A DNA stretch of 64,000 nucleotides, taken from Pyropia yezoensis (taxonomy: Eukaryota; Rhodophyta; Bangiophyceae; Bangiales; Bangiaceae). Shown here in pieces: positions 32,863 to 43,536 of the stretch. Every line of letters begins with the position of its first letter. Within the stretch, counting starts at the first letter, position 1. The stretch covers positions 6,198,882-6,262,881 of the forward strand of contig CM020618.1 of the NCBI GenBank assembly GCA_009829735.1, in the 5' to 3' direction. A model generated the notes under the pieces. That model was not told the DNA's origin. It made no database searches and saw only the letters and a program-made list of their open reading frames with translations. The translations under genes were made by a program, and so were the position numbers.

Positions 32863-33224
32863 TGTAGCACAAAAGGTATCCGCTGCACGTCCACTCTCAG
32901 GGAACACTCACTGAGGGGGATCGGCACCAACGTCACCGGGAGGCCAAGGTTGCTGTCCTTGGAGCGCAAGCCACGGGACCAAGATGGGAGCCCAAATGGG
33001 AGGGGTTTGTTGTTTCTACCATGGCCGGCGGTGGATTCGCTGCCGGCCCCCTCGTTATATACCCTCGGAGACACTACTAACTACCCTCCACCCCAAGATG
33101 CAAGTCCCTCTGGTCATACGTAACTTATAGATACCGTGACCAGTACGGACTCCCAAGTTGAAATTTAGGAGTAGAAGTAGTCCCCCTGTATTAGGGTCAC
33201 AATACGGTCATCCATATTGCTACA
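32863..33224 (-). repeat. 3' LTR of chromovirus A1 (LTR1)
   Basis: 362 bp bounded by TGTAGCA...TGCTACA. Two more copies lie at 46932-47293 and 52504-52866. The purine tract TAAGGGGGGGATA lies next to it on the internal side (33225-33237, - strand), the polypurine tract expected before a 3' LTR. A TATATAA word lies inside in transcriptional orientation. This copy is more diverged than the other two are from each other. Confidence 0.9.
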
Positions 33225-33814
33225 TATCCCCCCCTTAGATTCGGCCCGTCCTCGGGTCGAGTTGCATTCGGGTTTCCGAATGTAAGTGGGTCGCGCGACC
33301 GTTTACCTGTCGGGTGGGGCTTTGCGCCCTGTCGCGACAGACACCTCTTTTCGGGGTTGTCTGAGGGGGGTGCCCCCCTTTCTGTGGTACTCACACGATC
33401 CGTTTTCCGGACCGTTGAATTCCCGATGCGGGTTTTTGTTCACGACCCCCCTTTCCGAGGGGTGGTGCAAGCGGATCTGCCACCAGGCGCCTGGTGGCAG
33501 GGGGGCCCCTCTCGTGTGGACGAGTGAGTGGGGTGGGCGGGGGCTGCCCGCGTTGCGTGGGGGCGGTTGTGGCGTGACCCCCCTTGATTACCCCGTGTGG
33601 GGGGGGGCGTGGCCCCGACCCAGGTACCTGGGTGGAGCGACCTCGTAGCTCGGCTAGCGCGGGTCGTCCCGCGCTGCCGTATCGCTCGTGCCGAGCGTGT
33701 GGTTATAAGCGCGGGTGCCCGCGCTTCCCTGGCTCGTCCGCGAGCGTTCCTTGTACCGGGTCGAGCCGGCTGCGGCGTTTTGGCATTGGGCGCCCCTGCT
33801 ACCTCGGATCCACC

Positions 33815-36178
33815 ATGTCGGACCCCCGGGTGCCCGGGGGCGAGGACGACCTCCTGCTTGAGGAGGAGAAGGGGATGCAGGACGACGTTCCCGTCTCCGC
33901 CACCGCTGCCGAGTGCTTCCTGGCGAGCTCGTCGGAGGACGACGATCGGGTGACCGTCCGTGTGGCTGCGGAAGGCGCGCCGGGCGGATTGTCGTCCGTT
34001 TGCAGCGGCACGAAGGCTCCGTCAGGGGGCGGTCAACCGCGTGTTGCGGCCTCTACTCCTACTCCTCCGGCGGCCCGAATGGCTCCTGTCGCCGGTGCCG
34101 GCGTGGCTCTCCCTCAAAACGGTGCAGCCGGTGCTTCTGAGGGTCGTGGCGGCACCCCGGCCGGGACGGCGGGTCAAGACGGCGCGGGCTCCCGCCCGGT
34201 TGGTGGTCCGTCTGCGGGGGAGGTTGACAGGTCTAACCCCTCCGTCCCCGTGGTGCCTTCGTCGGGCCCGGGTAACGACGGCGCTCTTTCCGCGGTGCCG
34301 CGGGCGACCGGTGGTCGAGAGGTATCTAACCCGATGGCGGTGGACTCCGGGAGCTACTCCCGGCGGGCGCCCGCCCTTCTTCTTCCTCCTCGCCCCCGTG
34401 CGCCTGCGGCGCCGGCCCATCTGCCGGTGGGGCTTCCCCCGGCGCCGCCGATTCATCCTGGGCCCGCCCGGGTTGCCCCGCTGGGTGGCGGCGTCGCCTT
34501 GGTGGCGGGCCACCCCTCCATGTCGGTGACCGACTTGGTAGCTCGGGTATGAGGCCTCACCGTGCAAGAGTCCATGGACGCCGCTGGGCGGATGCGGGTG
34601 GACTTCCACCCACCGAGCCACCGTGGAGGGTCCTCCCGGCGTATCAAGTTGGACCCGAGTTGGGAGCGGGAGTTGGCGCGGCTGGTCAACCAGCTGAATG
34701 CGGTCCGGGTGGAGCATCATTGGATCCTGAGTCAGCCGGACGACCGGCATGCGCAGCTCTGGCGCACCCGGGTGGGGCGGGGTGAAGTCTTTCTCGACCC
34801 CGCTTTCGGGATATGCGACTTGGTTGCCCCCGCGTTGCCGCGGAAGGTTGAATACCCGGCTAGTGCTCGGGGGGTTGCGGCTGCGGTGGCTCCTGTAGCG
34901 TTCGGGCAGACGGTGGCCGATACCGGCCGGTATCCCGGGTTTGAGTACTACCCGGGGGTATCCCCGTATCTGACGTTGACGGCTCCGTACCCGCCCATGG
35001 CGGGGCTGAAGTCGGCGTCGAGCTGGCGTCGCAACCATGGTGTCATGGCGGATGCGTTCCGCACCGATATAACGTGTGCGTTGCAGACCGGCAACGGTCG
35101 TGCGCCGGTATACACTCCCGTGCGCCCGCCTCTGCGGCAGGAGGGGTGGGAGCCCGCCCCGGCTTTCCGGTCTGACACCGGCTCCTGTCTCTGATACTTC
35201 GGTAGTGTGTTGGCCTCCCGGCCTGTCCACCCGATGCAGGGGACCTTCACCCTCGAGGTTACCCTCGGGCAGGCTTCCTCCTTCTTGCTGTCCGTCCGCA
35301 GGCAAGGGCGACTGTTTCATCTTCCGACGGGTGCCCGTCGGCATATCGGGCAGCTGGGCGTAGACATGATTGCTGCCAAGACCGGGTTGGCCCGGGAGTT
35401 CGAGGCCCTCCTGGCCGTTCACGATGCCGTGAACTGGGCTGGGGTGTTGACCCTTCCCCCGTACCGGGATCCGCAGGCTGGGGCTGCCCCCTTGCCTCGT
35501 CACTCGTTGCGCATCCGGCGTACTCAGCCGGGTGAGTCCAGTTACCGTGGGTGGGCATCCACCGAAACTGTTCCTGACCTGGGTATTCCCATGGTTATCC
35601 ATGACCCTCTCCAGGTCTTGGCTCTGTGGTTCGGTAACCCGATACCGGTGGCGGTTGGCCGTCGTCCCCGAGAGTGGGACTCTATGGGTGGGGAGCATGA
35701 GGTGTCCCGTCGCCGGGCGGAGTCCCGCCGGTTTTACGGTGGAGCCCCTTACGTGGGGTCCCACCGGGCCTCGTATCGGGCGGCACCGGCTCCGGTGGTA
35801 GCTGTATCGCCTCCTGTGGTTCCTCTGGCTGCGCCAGTGTCACCTTCCGCCCCTGTCATGCCTGACGGGGGTCCCTGTCTATGGTATGAGGGCGTTGACG
35901 CCCTCTTTGCCCGCGAGCTGCGGGAGGGTCTCTCTGTTAGCTGGGGGGATATCCCCCCAGGTGCTGCGCTGGTTGGTTCCGCGCGTGGCTTCGGTGGTGT
36001 GCTGGACCGCCTCCAGATAGCTCTGGAGGAAGTGGAGGCTGGCCGCAGCACCCTCGTGGAGCTTTGCACTGAGGTAACCCCGGCGATTGACCGTCGCGAG
36101 ATTGCCGACCGGTGGAGCATGGAGGTGTACGCGTCTACGCGTGAGTGGCCTCCTTCGGGCAGTGAGGGTACCCACTGA
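33815..36178 (+). pseudogene. antisense gene of family A, function unknown
   Basis: An ATG in good context (CCACCATGT) opens a frame that stays the same through 36178, interrupted only by TGA 34550-34552 and TGA 35192-35194. It is about 785 codons in all, opposite in direction to gag-pol. The first part is acidic and disordered (GGEDDLLLEEEKG, SSSEDDDRV); the middle has RIKLDPSWERELARLVNQLN; the last part has VTLGQASSFLLSVRRQG and ARGFGGVLDRLQIALEEVEA. There is no recognised domain. It converges with pol across a 450-bp spacer. Antisense frames between integrase and 3' LTR are known in some plant Ty3/gypsy lineages; whether this one is related cannot be judged here. Two single-codon stops in a frame this long imply recent decay or readthrough. 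Confidence 0.6.
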
Positions 36179-36505
36179 GGAGTGCTGTTGTTATGAGGGA
36201 GAGGGACCCGGTGACCCTTATGGTGGCCGGGTCGTAGTGAGTATAAACTCATCCCCCGCTGGGGCGTTTGCATGACACCGATGGCTGCCTTTTGGGGAGT
36301 ACCCCGTCTGCCTTAGCAGTGGCTTGCCTTGGTTTTTCTCGCGCCCCCAACCCATCCTGGTTGGTTAAACACTCATGAAGGTCAACCTTCCTCGGTCCGT
36401 CACTTGCCCCATGGATGAAGGTTTACCTTGGTGTAAGCCTCAGGTTACTATGAAATTATCGGGTTAGTCATCTCTTTCAAGTAAACCTGTTAAAGTCAAT
36501 AGCCC

Positions 36506-36547
36506 ACTTAGTTTGCCTAAGTCCGCTCCAACTTAGTGAACCTAAGT
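36506..36547. repeat. two ACTTAG-N5-CTAAGT hairpins
   Basis: ACTTAGTTTGCCTAAGT (36506-36522) and ACTTAGTGAACCTAAGT (36531-36547), 25 bp apart, lie in the spacer between the convergent antisense gene and pol. They may act as a bidirectional 3'-end signal; role inferred. Confidence 0.5.
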
Positions 36548-36627
36548 CTTGCCGAATCCATGTGACACCCTACTTAGTAGTTATAAGCCTCACCCCCCAA
36601 CAGCCGAAGTCGGTGTTGGTTGGGTTG

Positions 36628-38781
36628 TTACAGTAGGCGTCGTCGCCTCATGTAAGGCATGAGAAGTTGGCGTGGTATATTCGCCGCCTGTTCCCAGGTG
36701 GGTGAGTCGTATCCGACCCACATCACCTTGACGTACCAGGGTCCTGGTAGGTCCGGGTCGGTGTGTCCGACCACGCTCTCTACTTGGTATGGAATCCCAT
36801 CCGGCCCCACCGGGTCATCTGACCGGTGGGTTGTAAGAGCTTCATGTAGCAACCCAGCCGGTACCGGCTGAGGCTGCTCCGGCTTCGGAGCAGGTGTCAC
36901 ATCATTTAGATTGATGCGTTGTATCTGCGTATCGGAGTGCAGGATTACAGAGTGATCATCTCTGTGCAGGATCTGGTACGGTCCCTTGACCGGTTGCATA
37001 AGCTTGTTCCCTCGGAACTTCTGGTGTCTGATGTAGACCCAGTCACCTGTTACCAGGGTTGCGTTGCGTACCCGTAGTCGGGTGTCGAAGTTCTTCTTGT
37101 ATCGAAGTTGTGTACGGTCAAGGGCACCCTTGAGCTTAGGAATCATCCACGATAGCTTGGCCAACCAAGCTAAGTGGATCCGTTCGGCCGGTCGGCCCTT
37201 CGGTTTGTCATACCGAGTGCATCTGCCCGGTGGCAGCTTCAGATTACCGACGCCCATTGGCATGACCCATTCCAGTGGAGCAATGCTGGTACTCCGGTGG
37301 GGCCTGGCATTATATGCCAGGGTCAATACGGACAGAAGCCTGTCCCACGTGTTCGTGTGTTCCGCCACATAGCATTGGAGCATCTTGATGATGGTGCGGT
37401 TGAACCGCTCCACCTGCCCGTTGGATTGCGGGTGGTAGTCGGATGCCCGACGTGGTTCGATACCGAACATGCTCATGACCTTAGTGCAGAATGCTGACGT
37501 AAGGTTTGCTCTGTTGTCGGAGAGGAGTTGCTTCATTACTCCGTAAGCACTGATCCAGTGGTCAACCACTGCGTTCATGATCGTGTAGGCCGTGTCGTTC
37601 GGGATCGCTACTGCTCGTGACAGCTTAGTAAAGCGGTCTGACATGACCAGGATGTACCTGTTCCCTTTTTCCGTTACCGGAAGTGGCCCGCGTATGTCGA
37701 TAGCGACTTGCTCGTTGGGCCCATCCGGGGGGAATAGCTTCATAGCGGATGCCCGCCTATGAAGAATCATACGATTCCGTGCACACGGGTGGCATCCCCG
37801 CACGTGGCCGACTAAGTCGACGGCCATTGCTGGCCAGTAGAAGAACCTTCGCATTGCTGCGAACATGCGCGAACCCCCCGGTTGTGCGGCTGTAGGGTTC
37901 TCGTGTTCTCGTTCCATGACGGCTTGCCGTAAGACCACGGGAACCACGACTTGATGCCGTCCATCGGCGGGTGCCCGCCCGTATATGAGTCCGTCCTCAT
38001 TCTCGGAGACGATGCCGGCCGTGCCGGCCAGGAGGTTTGCGCGATGGCGTTTACAGTCATCGTCATTGGCGTGTGCCTCGCGGAATTCCGCGAGGGTTAA
38101 TGGGCACGCACGGTGTGCCATGGTATGGTCAACCATACCTTGGGTGGCGTTACCCACCATGCAAACCGGTACAACCGGGATGTCCTCGTCCACCTGTCGG
38201 GTATCCCCGCTCTGTGTATCGAGTCGCGACAGCGCGTCTCCAAGATGATGGGTAGAGCCGGCCTTATATATGGTCCGGTAGTCGTGCTCGGCCATCTTCA
38301 GCCTCCACCGGGCTAGCCGACCGTCGCTGTCGGAATCCTTGTCACCAAGGTTGAGGAGCCATCGTATAGGTTCGTGGTCGGACCTCACGATGAACCTGGA
38401 TCCTTCCAGGTATGGCCGGAGCAGTTGCACTGCCCATATGACTCCGAGGCACTCGCGCTCGGTGGCACTATAGTTACGCTCAGCCAGGTTGAGTGTCCGG
38501 TCGAAGTACCCCACCGGATGTAGGTCCGGGATAGCATTATCGGTACCGATGATTGTCTCTCCCTGTAACAGGGTGCATCCCACTTGGGTATCGCAGGCAT
38601 CGACGTCGATGACGAAGGTCCCGCGTCTATGCGGCAACGCAAGCACGGGTGGGGCTAGCAGAGCTTGCTTGAGCAGCTCAAATGCCTCTCCGTCGCTAGG
38701 CGAGGGAGGTTGGAGTACCTTTGGCAAGGCGCTGCTCGTCAGAACCGTTAACGGTTTGGCTATACGGGCAAAGTCCTTGAC
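36628..38781 (-). pseudogene. A1 pol, C-terminal part: RNase H, integrase, chromodomain
   Basis: The frame continues directly from the RT part after one in-frame TAA (38782-38784). RNase H shows FVIDVDACDTQVG, YSATERECLGVIWA and SDHEPIRWLL. The integrase zinc-binding region has HENPTAAQPGG..CHPCARN, with the usual second histidine replaced by Gln. The catalytic core has D in DIRGPLPV, D in LLSDNRANLTS and E in GQVERFNRT. The C-terminal chromodomain reads YQVESVVGH..YVKVMWVGYDSPTWEQ and targets chromatin in this clade. The product would insert the cDNA copy. The frame after the stop is otherwise intact to TAG 36628. Confidence 0.85.
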
Positions 38782-40272
38782 TTACCGTCGGTATACGTTG
38801 CACATCCCCAGGAAGCGTTTTAGCTGTGTCTGGGTGGTTGGGTATCGTGCATCCCGGAGTGCCCGGGTATTAGCTTCGAGCACTCCCAGTTTACCTGGTG
38901 TGATCTGGTGACCCAGATACTCGACGGTCTGCTGAAAGAAGGCGCACTTCTTGAGGCGCAGGGTTACCCCGGCGTTCCGCAAGAGGGTGAGTACCTCGTC
39001 GACATGTTCCACATGGTCTTCCACATGGTCATCCATGTTACGCGAGAAGATGATGACATCGTCCAGGTACACGAGGCAGTTACGCCGCTTGACTCCCGAG
39101 AGTATAATGTCGATGGCCCGCTGGAATGTGGCGGGGGCGTTGGAAAATCCGAAGGGCATACTTAGGAACTCGTACACTCCACTGTGACAGACGAACGCCG
39201 TCTTGGGGATATCCTCCTCCGCAACTGGGATCTGCCAGTACCCGGCATTGCAGTCGATAGTGGTAAATACTGTGGCTTCCCCCAGGGAGTCGATACACTC
39301 GTCCATCCTTGGTAAAGGGTATGAATCTTTCTTGGTAACCAAGTTGAGGCGTCGATAATCGATGCAGAACCGAGGGGTTTGATCCTTCTTCGGTACGATC
39401 ACTACTGGGGCGCCCAATTCCGACATCGATGGTCGGATCACCTTAGCTTCGCTCATCCTCTTCACTTCTCCATCAACGATCTCTCGTTGCATAAGTCCCG
39501 CGCGATGCGGTTGAGACCACGCTGGTCGTGCACCTGGTACCAGATCTATACGGTGTTGGGTTGCCCCAATGGTACCCAGAGCCCCGCCGGTCAACATGAC
39601 GTCATGCTTTCTTAGCATCCGTCGTACCCCTTCGGCTACCGAAGGGAGAAGATGGTCGAGGTCAGCCTCGGCCAGTACCTTCAAGGCTTCTTGGTCCTTT
39701 GGCGGAATGCCCGCCGGAGCTGTTGATAGGTTAGGTATCCCGGCGTCGGGTTCCTTCAGCTCGGTGGTCTTTGTGACCGCCAGTACCTCAAGTGCTTCCA
39801 CTTGACATTCCTTGTCAGGGGTAAGGATGTCTCCTTCGTAGAGCTCGGCGATCCCGAGGATAGTTCCTTTCGGAAGGGTGACTGCCTTACGGCGATAGTT
39901 CGCCATCACGAGCAGTGATGACCCCCCCGCTGGGAGGTCTACGATACCGTTGGACATGGTCAACCCATGGCGCTTGTAGGTTCGTAGGTTGGACTGGACT
40001 CTGCAGATGCCTGCGAGGTCACAGTTAACCGGGAGGACGGTCTCCGATAACGGCTCAAAGCGGGTCCGCTCGGCCAGCCGGAGTGTCTTCGGCTCTACGC
40101 TTGCGTATACCTCAGCCACGTTAGCGTGGCCCCCTTGTAGCGTCAGGTCCCTGACGACAGCTGTCTGTCCTCTCTTCGTCCCGTCGGCCTCTTGCAGCTT
40201 GACGGTCCTCCGGCCCGGCCGGATTGCATCAACGTGGACGTTGATGAAGGTGCACCCCAGTATGCAGGGCAC
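38782..40272 (-). pseudogene. A1 pol, reverse transcriptase part
   Basis: Open from the solo-LTR junction at 40272 to TAA 38782. It includes the protease-RT linker and a gypsy-type RT: MLRKHDVMLTGGALGTIGAT, VPKKDQTPRFCIDYRRLNLV, FTTIDCNAGYWQIPV, FLSMPFGFSNAPATFQ, the catalytic LVYLDDVIIFS and TVEYLGHQITPGKLGV. All polymerase motifs are present, including the YLDD box. The stop falls in the usual RT-RNase H connection (CNVYRR then stop then VKDFA), so it is a point nonsense change and not a gene boundary. The N-terminal protease part lies beyond the solo LTR. Confidence 0.88.
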
Positions 40273-40741
40273 TGTGGCAGTATTGACCCCCAGGTAGGGG
40301 GGCAACACGTGCCATGCAAGGGGCGGCAGGCCACTAGCCTGATCCGTTCCTCCCCCTGCATTTGGGTCCATATTCCCTAAGTTTGGGATAGTTAGCTTAG
40401 TAGTAAATCCAACTTGGATTTGAGGGTTTTCTGCATTTATCGTCTTGAATTTTCGTGTGGCCCGGTGGGCAGGTGCTGGGGTGGGAGATTCTGAGTGGCG
40501 AGATTCTGAGTGGACCCTGGGGGGATAAGGGGAGGGACAGCGGGGCTTGGCCCTGCGTCCCCGTCCCGACCAAGAAACTGTTGGACCACACACCATCCTC
40601 TTGTTTGTCCGTGGGGGGTTTGCCCCACAACAGGGACAGAGTGTGTGCGACTTGCACTTCTTCCGGTTCCCCCGACACGGGAGGCAGCCCTAGCACACCG
40701 CCCCAACTTGGGTGCCGTGTGTGCTAGTGGTTTTTGCCACA
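40273..40741. mobile_element. solo LTR of a third family, with target duplication GGCAC
   Basis: 469 bp bounded by TGTGGCA...TGCCACA, with GGCAC at 40268-40272 and again at 40742-40746. The uninterrupted A2 copy reads CAGGGCACAGATAG at this point, which proves the insertion and its exact ends. No internal coding region: a solo LTR left by LTR-LTR recombination. It contains a second GATTCTGAGTGG-type short duplication near 40488-40513. Confidence 0.92.
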
Positions 40742-41119
40742 GGCACAGATAGAGTCTCACACACCAGGAAGTCAACTTCCGTAGTGAGCTCCCCAATGGT
40801 GACCTGCAGCGACATCGCTGCGGTCGTACGAATGAGACGACCATTCGCATCCTCGATCTTGGGTCCCCGAGTCACTCTGACTCGCGGGAGCCACTTGTCC
40901 GGGAGGGTATCCTTCCGGATCAGGTTCGGTCCAGCCCCTGTATCCAGTACAGGGTAATACGATCGGGTCGACTGGGGGTCAACCCCCAGTGTGGCTAATA
41001 CCTTGAAGTTCTCGAAGGTGAACAGTACGTGGCCTACACCGATATCCGGTGTAGGTCGGGCATCCTGGAAAGGGCCCTTGTCTGGTTCAACGTGACTGGG
41101 CTTCCCGTTCTCTCCTCCC
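40742..41119 (-). pseudogene. A1 aspartic protease segment
   Basis: Between the B junction and the solo LTR the - frame carries the retroviral-type protease with its active site YYPVLDTGAGPNLI, followed by IGELTTEVDFLVCETLSV, where the solo LTR cuts in. The same region is uninterrupted in A2. It would process the gag-pol polyprotein. Confidence 0.85.
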
Positions 41120-41690
41120 TGTGGTATAAAACTCGATCCTCTCAGGCACGTGTCAATATCCCTCGGAGGAAAGGGACAGGTAACACATAAAGGGGAACTA
41201 CGAGAGTGGTATGCCTGTTGCCTCACGTGCCTGCTCGCAGAGCAAACAGATACGCACGGTAGTGCACACGGGGAAGAGGAAAGCAAACGCGCAGTTGTCT
41301 TTTTCCTGAGGGCGCGGGCCAAGGGCGCCTCGCTGTCCCTCTTAACGTGCATCTGGGGGAGCCTCGGCACGTTGGCCAGGTAGCCCCCCCATACCCCCGG
41401 GTGGCCCCGACCCGAGTCTAACCTCGTCACGTCGGGGGCCACTATCACTACTAATTCTATTTCCACTCACTAATCTCACTCCCAGATTCTCTCAAATCAA
41501 GTCCCTCACAAGTATGCAAAAACCCATCAGAAATCCCTCTTTCACGTGTGGGTAGCGCAGTCCACCGCATCCCAGTGCCGGGAACGGGCCACGGCCGCCA
41601 ACCATCACCACACGGCGGGCGTGTTCTGGCACCTGGTGCCCTCTGGTCGCAGTCCCGGGTCGGCGCCAAGTCGGGGCCAGGGATGCTACA
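41120..41690 (-). repeat. 3' LTR of element B
   Basis: 571 bp from TGTGGTATAAAACTCG to GGGATGCTACA, nearly identical to 49354-49924. The target duplication CTCCC is at 41115-41119. On the internal side (from 41691, - strand) lies the purine tract AGGGAGGGAGCTA. Confidence 0.9.
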
Positions 41691-41875
41691 TAGCTCCCTC
41701 CCTAGTCCGGCACGTCCTCGGGCCGAACCAGGTGCCACCGTGCACAGCCTCGAGCACGTCCACACCGGTGCCGAGGTCGAGTGTCTTCACCCCGAGTACG
41801 ATTACCTGCCCCAATCCTGCCCCCCCCCCCTCCTCCTTCACCTTGACACTCCCGTTCCCCCGGACTCTGGACGTC

Positions 41876-43536
41876 ATGTCCAGTTCCGAGATCCAAGTTG
41901 GGCCCGCGGTTCCGGCGGCGAGTTTTGCAGAGGAGAGCTCGGGCGGCCATGCCCTTCTCTTGCCTCCGGTTCCTCGGGTGTCGGTGCCGGCGTCGGTCGC
42001 CGCGGCGGAGGCGGATCGAGGTCCCCCGGCTTCTGCGTCGCGCCCGGTCGAGACCCCCCCGGCGGGTCTCCCGGAGATGCTTCTTGGGCAGGATCCTCTT
42101 ACGGGCCGGCGCTACTCTACGGTGGTCGGCAACGCCAGCGCGGCCCAGTGCCAGCAGGATTGCCTGGTCATCTGGCGCAAGGAACTCCAGGGCGGAGTCT
42201 TGACGGAGATGGACAAGACTCGTCTCCATGCGGCGGACCAGATGCGCCTGGCTCAAGACCGCTCCCAGAGTTTTTCGGGTTCCTATTGGGTTGCTCGCCT
42301 GGAAGATCTCCCCTTCGCGCTGGTGCTGGATCTACCCTTGACCGAGCGTCACGTGTCTGCGTCCGTTATCCGGTGGCCAGAGGAGGAAGAGTACGTCCAT
42401 CGGGTGCTCAAGGTCTGGGACGAGGCGCTCAAGGTGTCCGGGAGCCTGAACTGTGATCCCCGTCCGAGCATGGTCGCTCTGGAGCCACCTTTCTTGACCC
42501 GGAACCCGCGTTGTCGCCGGCGCGGGAGCAAGGCGAGCGGCGCGGGCGCAAGCGTGACTTCATCGTGAGCTGCAACCATCAAGAGTTCTGGAAGCTGGAC
42601 AAGGTCAACCGGGCGGCGTACTACCCCAAGGTCATCCCGCAGCAGCAGGAAGTCGAGGTCCCGGTCGGGTTTGCTCCATCCAGCATCCCCTTCACCTGGT
42701 ACTTTCTGGACGCCTTGACCCAGGCGTCGATCAAGGGCTTCTTCCATTCCATACCGTACATGATGTACACCTCCGAGATGACGGTCTTGGCGGCCAACCA
42801 CCGGCTCCACGAGGTCTTGGTGTCTAGCCGGCTTTGGCTTCTCCCCGACCTCATCATGGTCTGGATCGTCGACAAGTTGACCGTCGACTTCCTGTGCAGC
42901 CAGGACGAGGGGTACCAGGAGCTCTTCCAGGCGATGATTGACTTCCGGCGTCAGCTCCCGGTGCATGACCGGAGCTTCTTGAACGCGATCGCCGACCAGA
43001 ACAGCCCGCGTCGAGATGGCTCAGGTTGGGTGCAGGTGGTCTACCAGTCCTCTCCGGCCAAGGTGCAGCTGGCGACGCCGCTGCCGGCGTGGCCGCAGCT
43101 AGGCAGCCTTCCTGCTCCGGTCGCCCTCGATCTCCTGCCAACTGGGCCGCCGGTACAAGAGTCGGGATGGGCCGCGGCGGTCGGTCGGGCGTCTGCGGCG
43201 GCTCCACTTCCTCCAGTTGCGCCTGTCGCCCCGGTGGCCTTGCCTGAACCGTCGCCGGCGCGGTTGCGTCCCCCTCTGGCTGTGCCGGTACTTCAAGCTC
43301 CTCCGGCACCGCGCTTGCCTGCAGCGAGTCTTGGCGTGGCCGTCCGGTCGCCGACTACTCCGCCCGTTCCTCCTCGGGCGCCTTCTTCAACTGTCGGCGG
43401 CCCTGTGCCCCCCCTCGAGTTGGGGACTCCGGTTTCTGGGGCTATTGCTGACCGTCCGGTGGTCGCAAACTCGGGGCGGTTCGAGATCCCGGCGCCGACT
43501 CTGCGCCTTTCCCGCTTCCGGGTGCCTGACTGGACC
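41876..43536 (+). pseudogene. antisense gene of family B, function unknown
   Basis: From ATG 41876 a + frame runs to about 42500 (SSSEIQVGPAVPAASFAEES, LEDLPFALVLDLPLTERHV). It then continues in another frame from about 42500 (RKRDFIVSCNHQEFWKLDKV, FTWYFLDALTQASIKGFF, LLPDLIMVWIVDKLTVDFL) to the junction with A2 at 43536. One base change of frame is needed. The C-terminal part is Pro/Ala-rich. There is no recognised domain. Position and direction match the antisense gene of family A, although I see no clear sequence similarity between them. Its 3' end is lost at the A2 junction; frame beyond 43536 belongs to A2 antisense. Confidence 0.55.

Noticed and set aside
36628..36871. Small + strand frames opposite pol
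   Set aside because: Reverse complement of conserved integrase/chromodomain codons.
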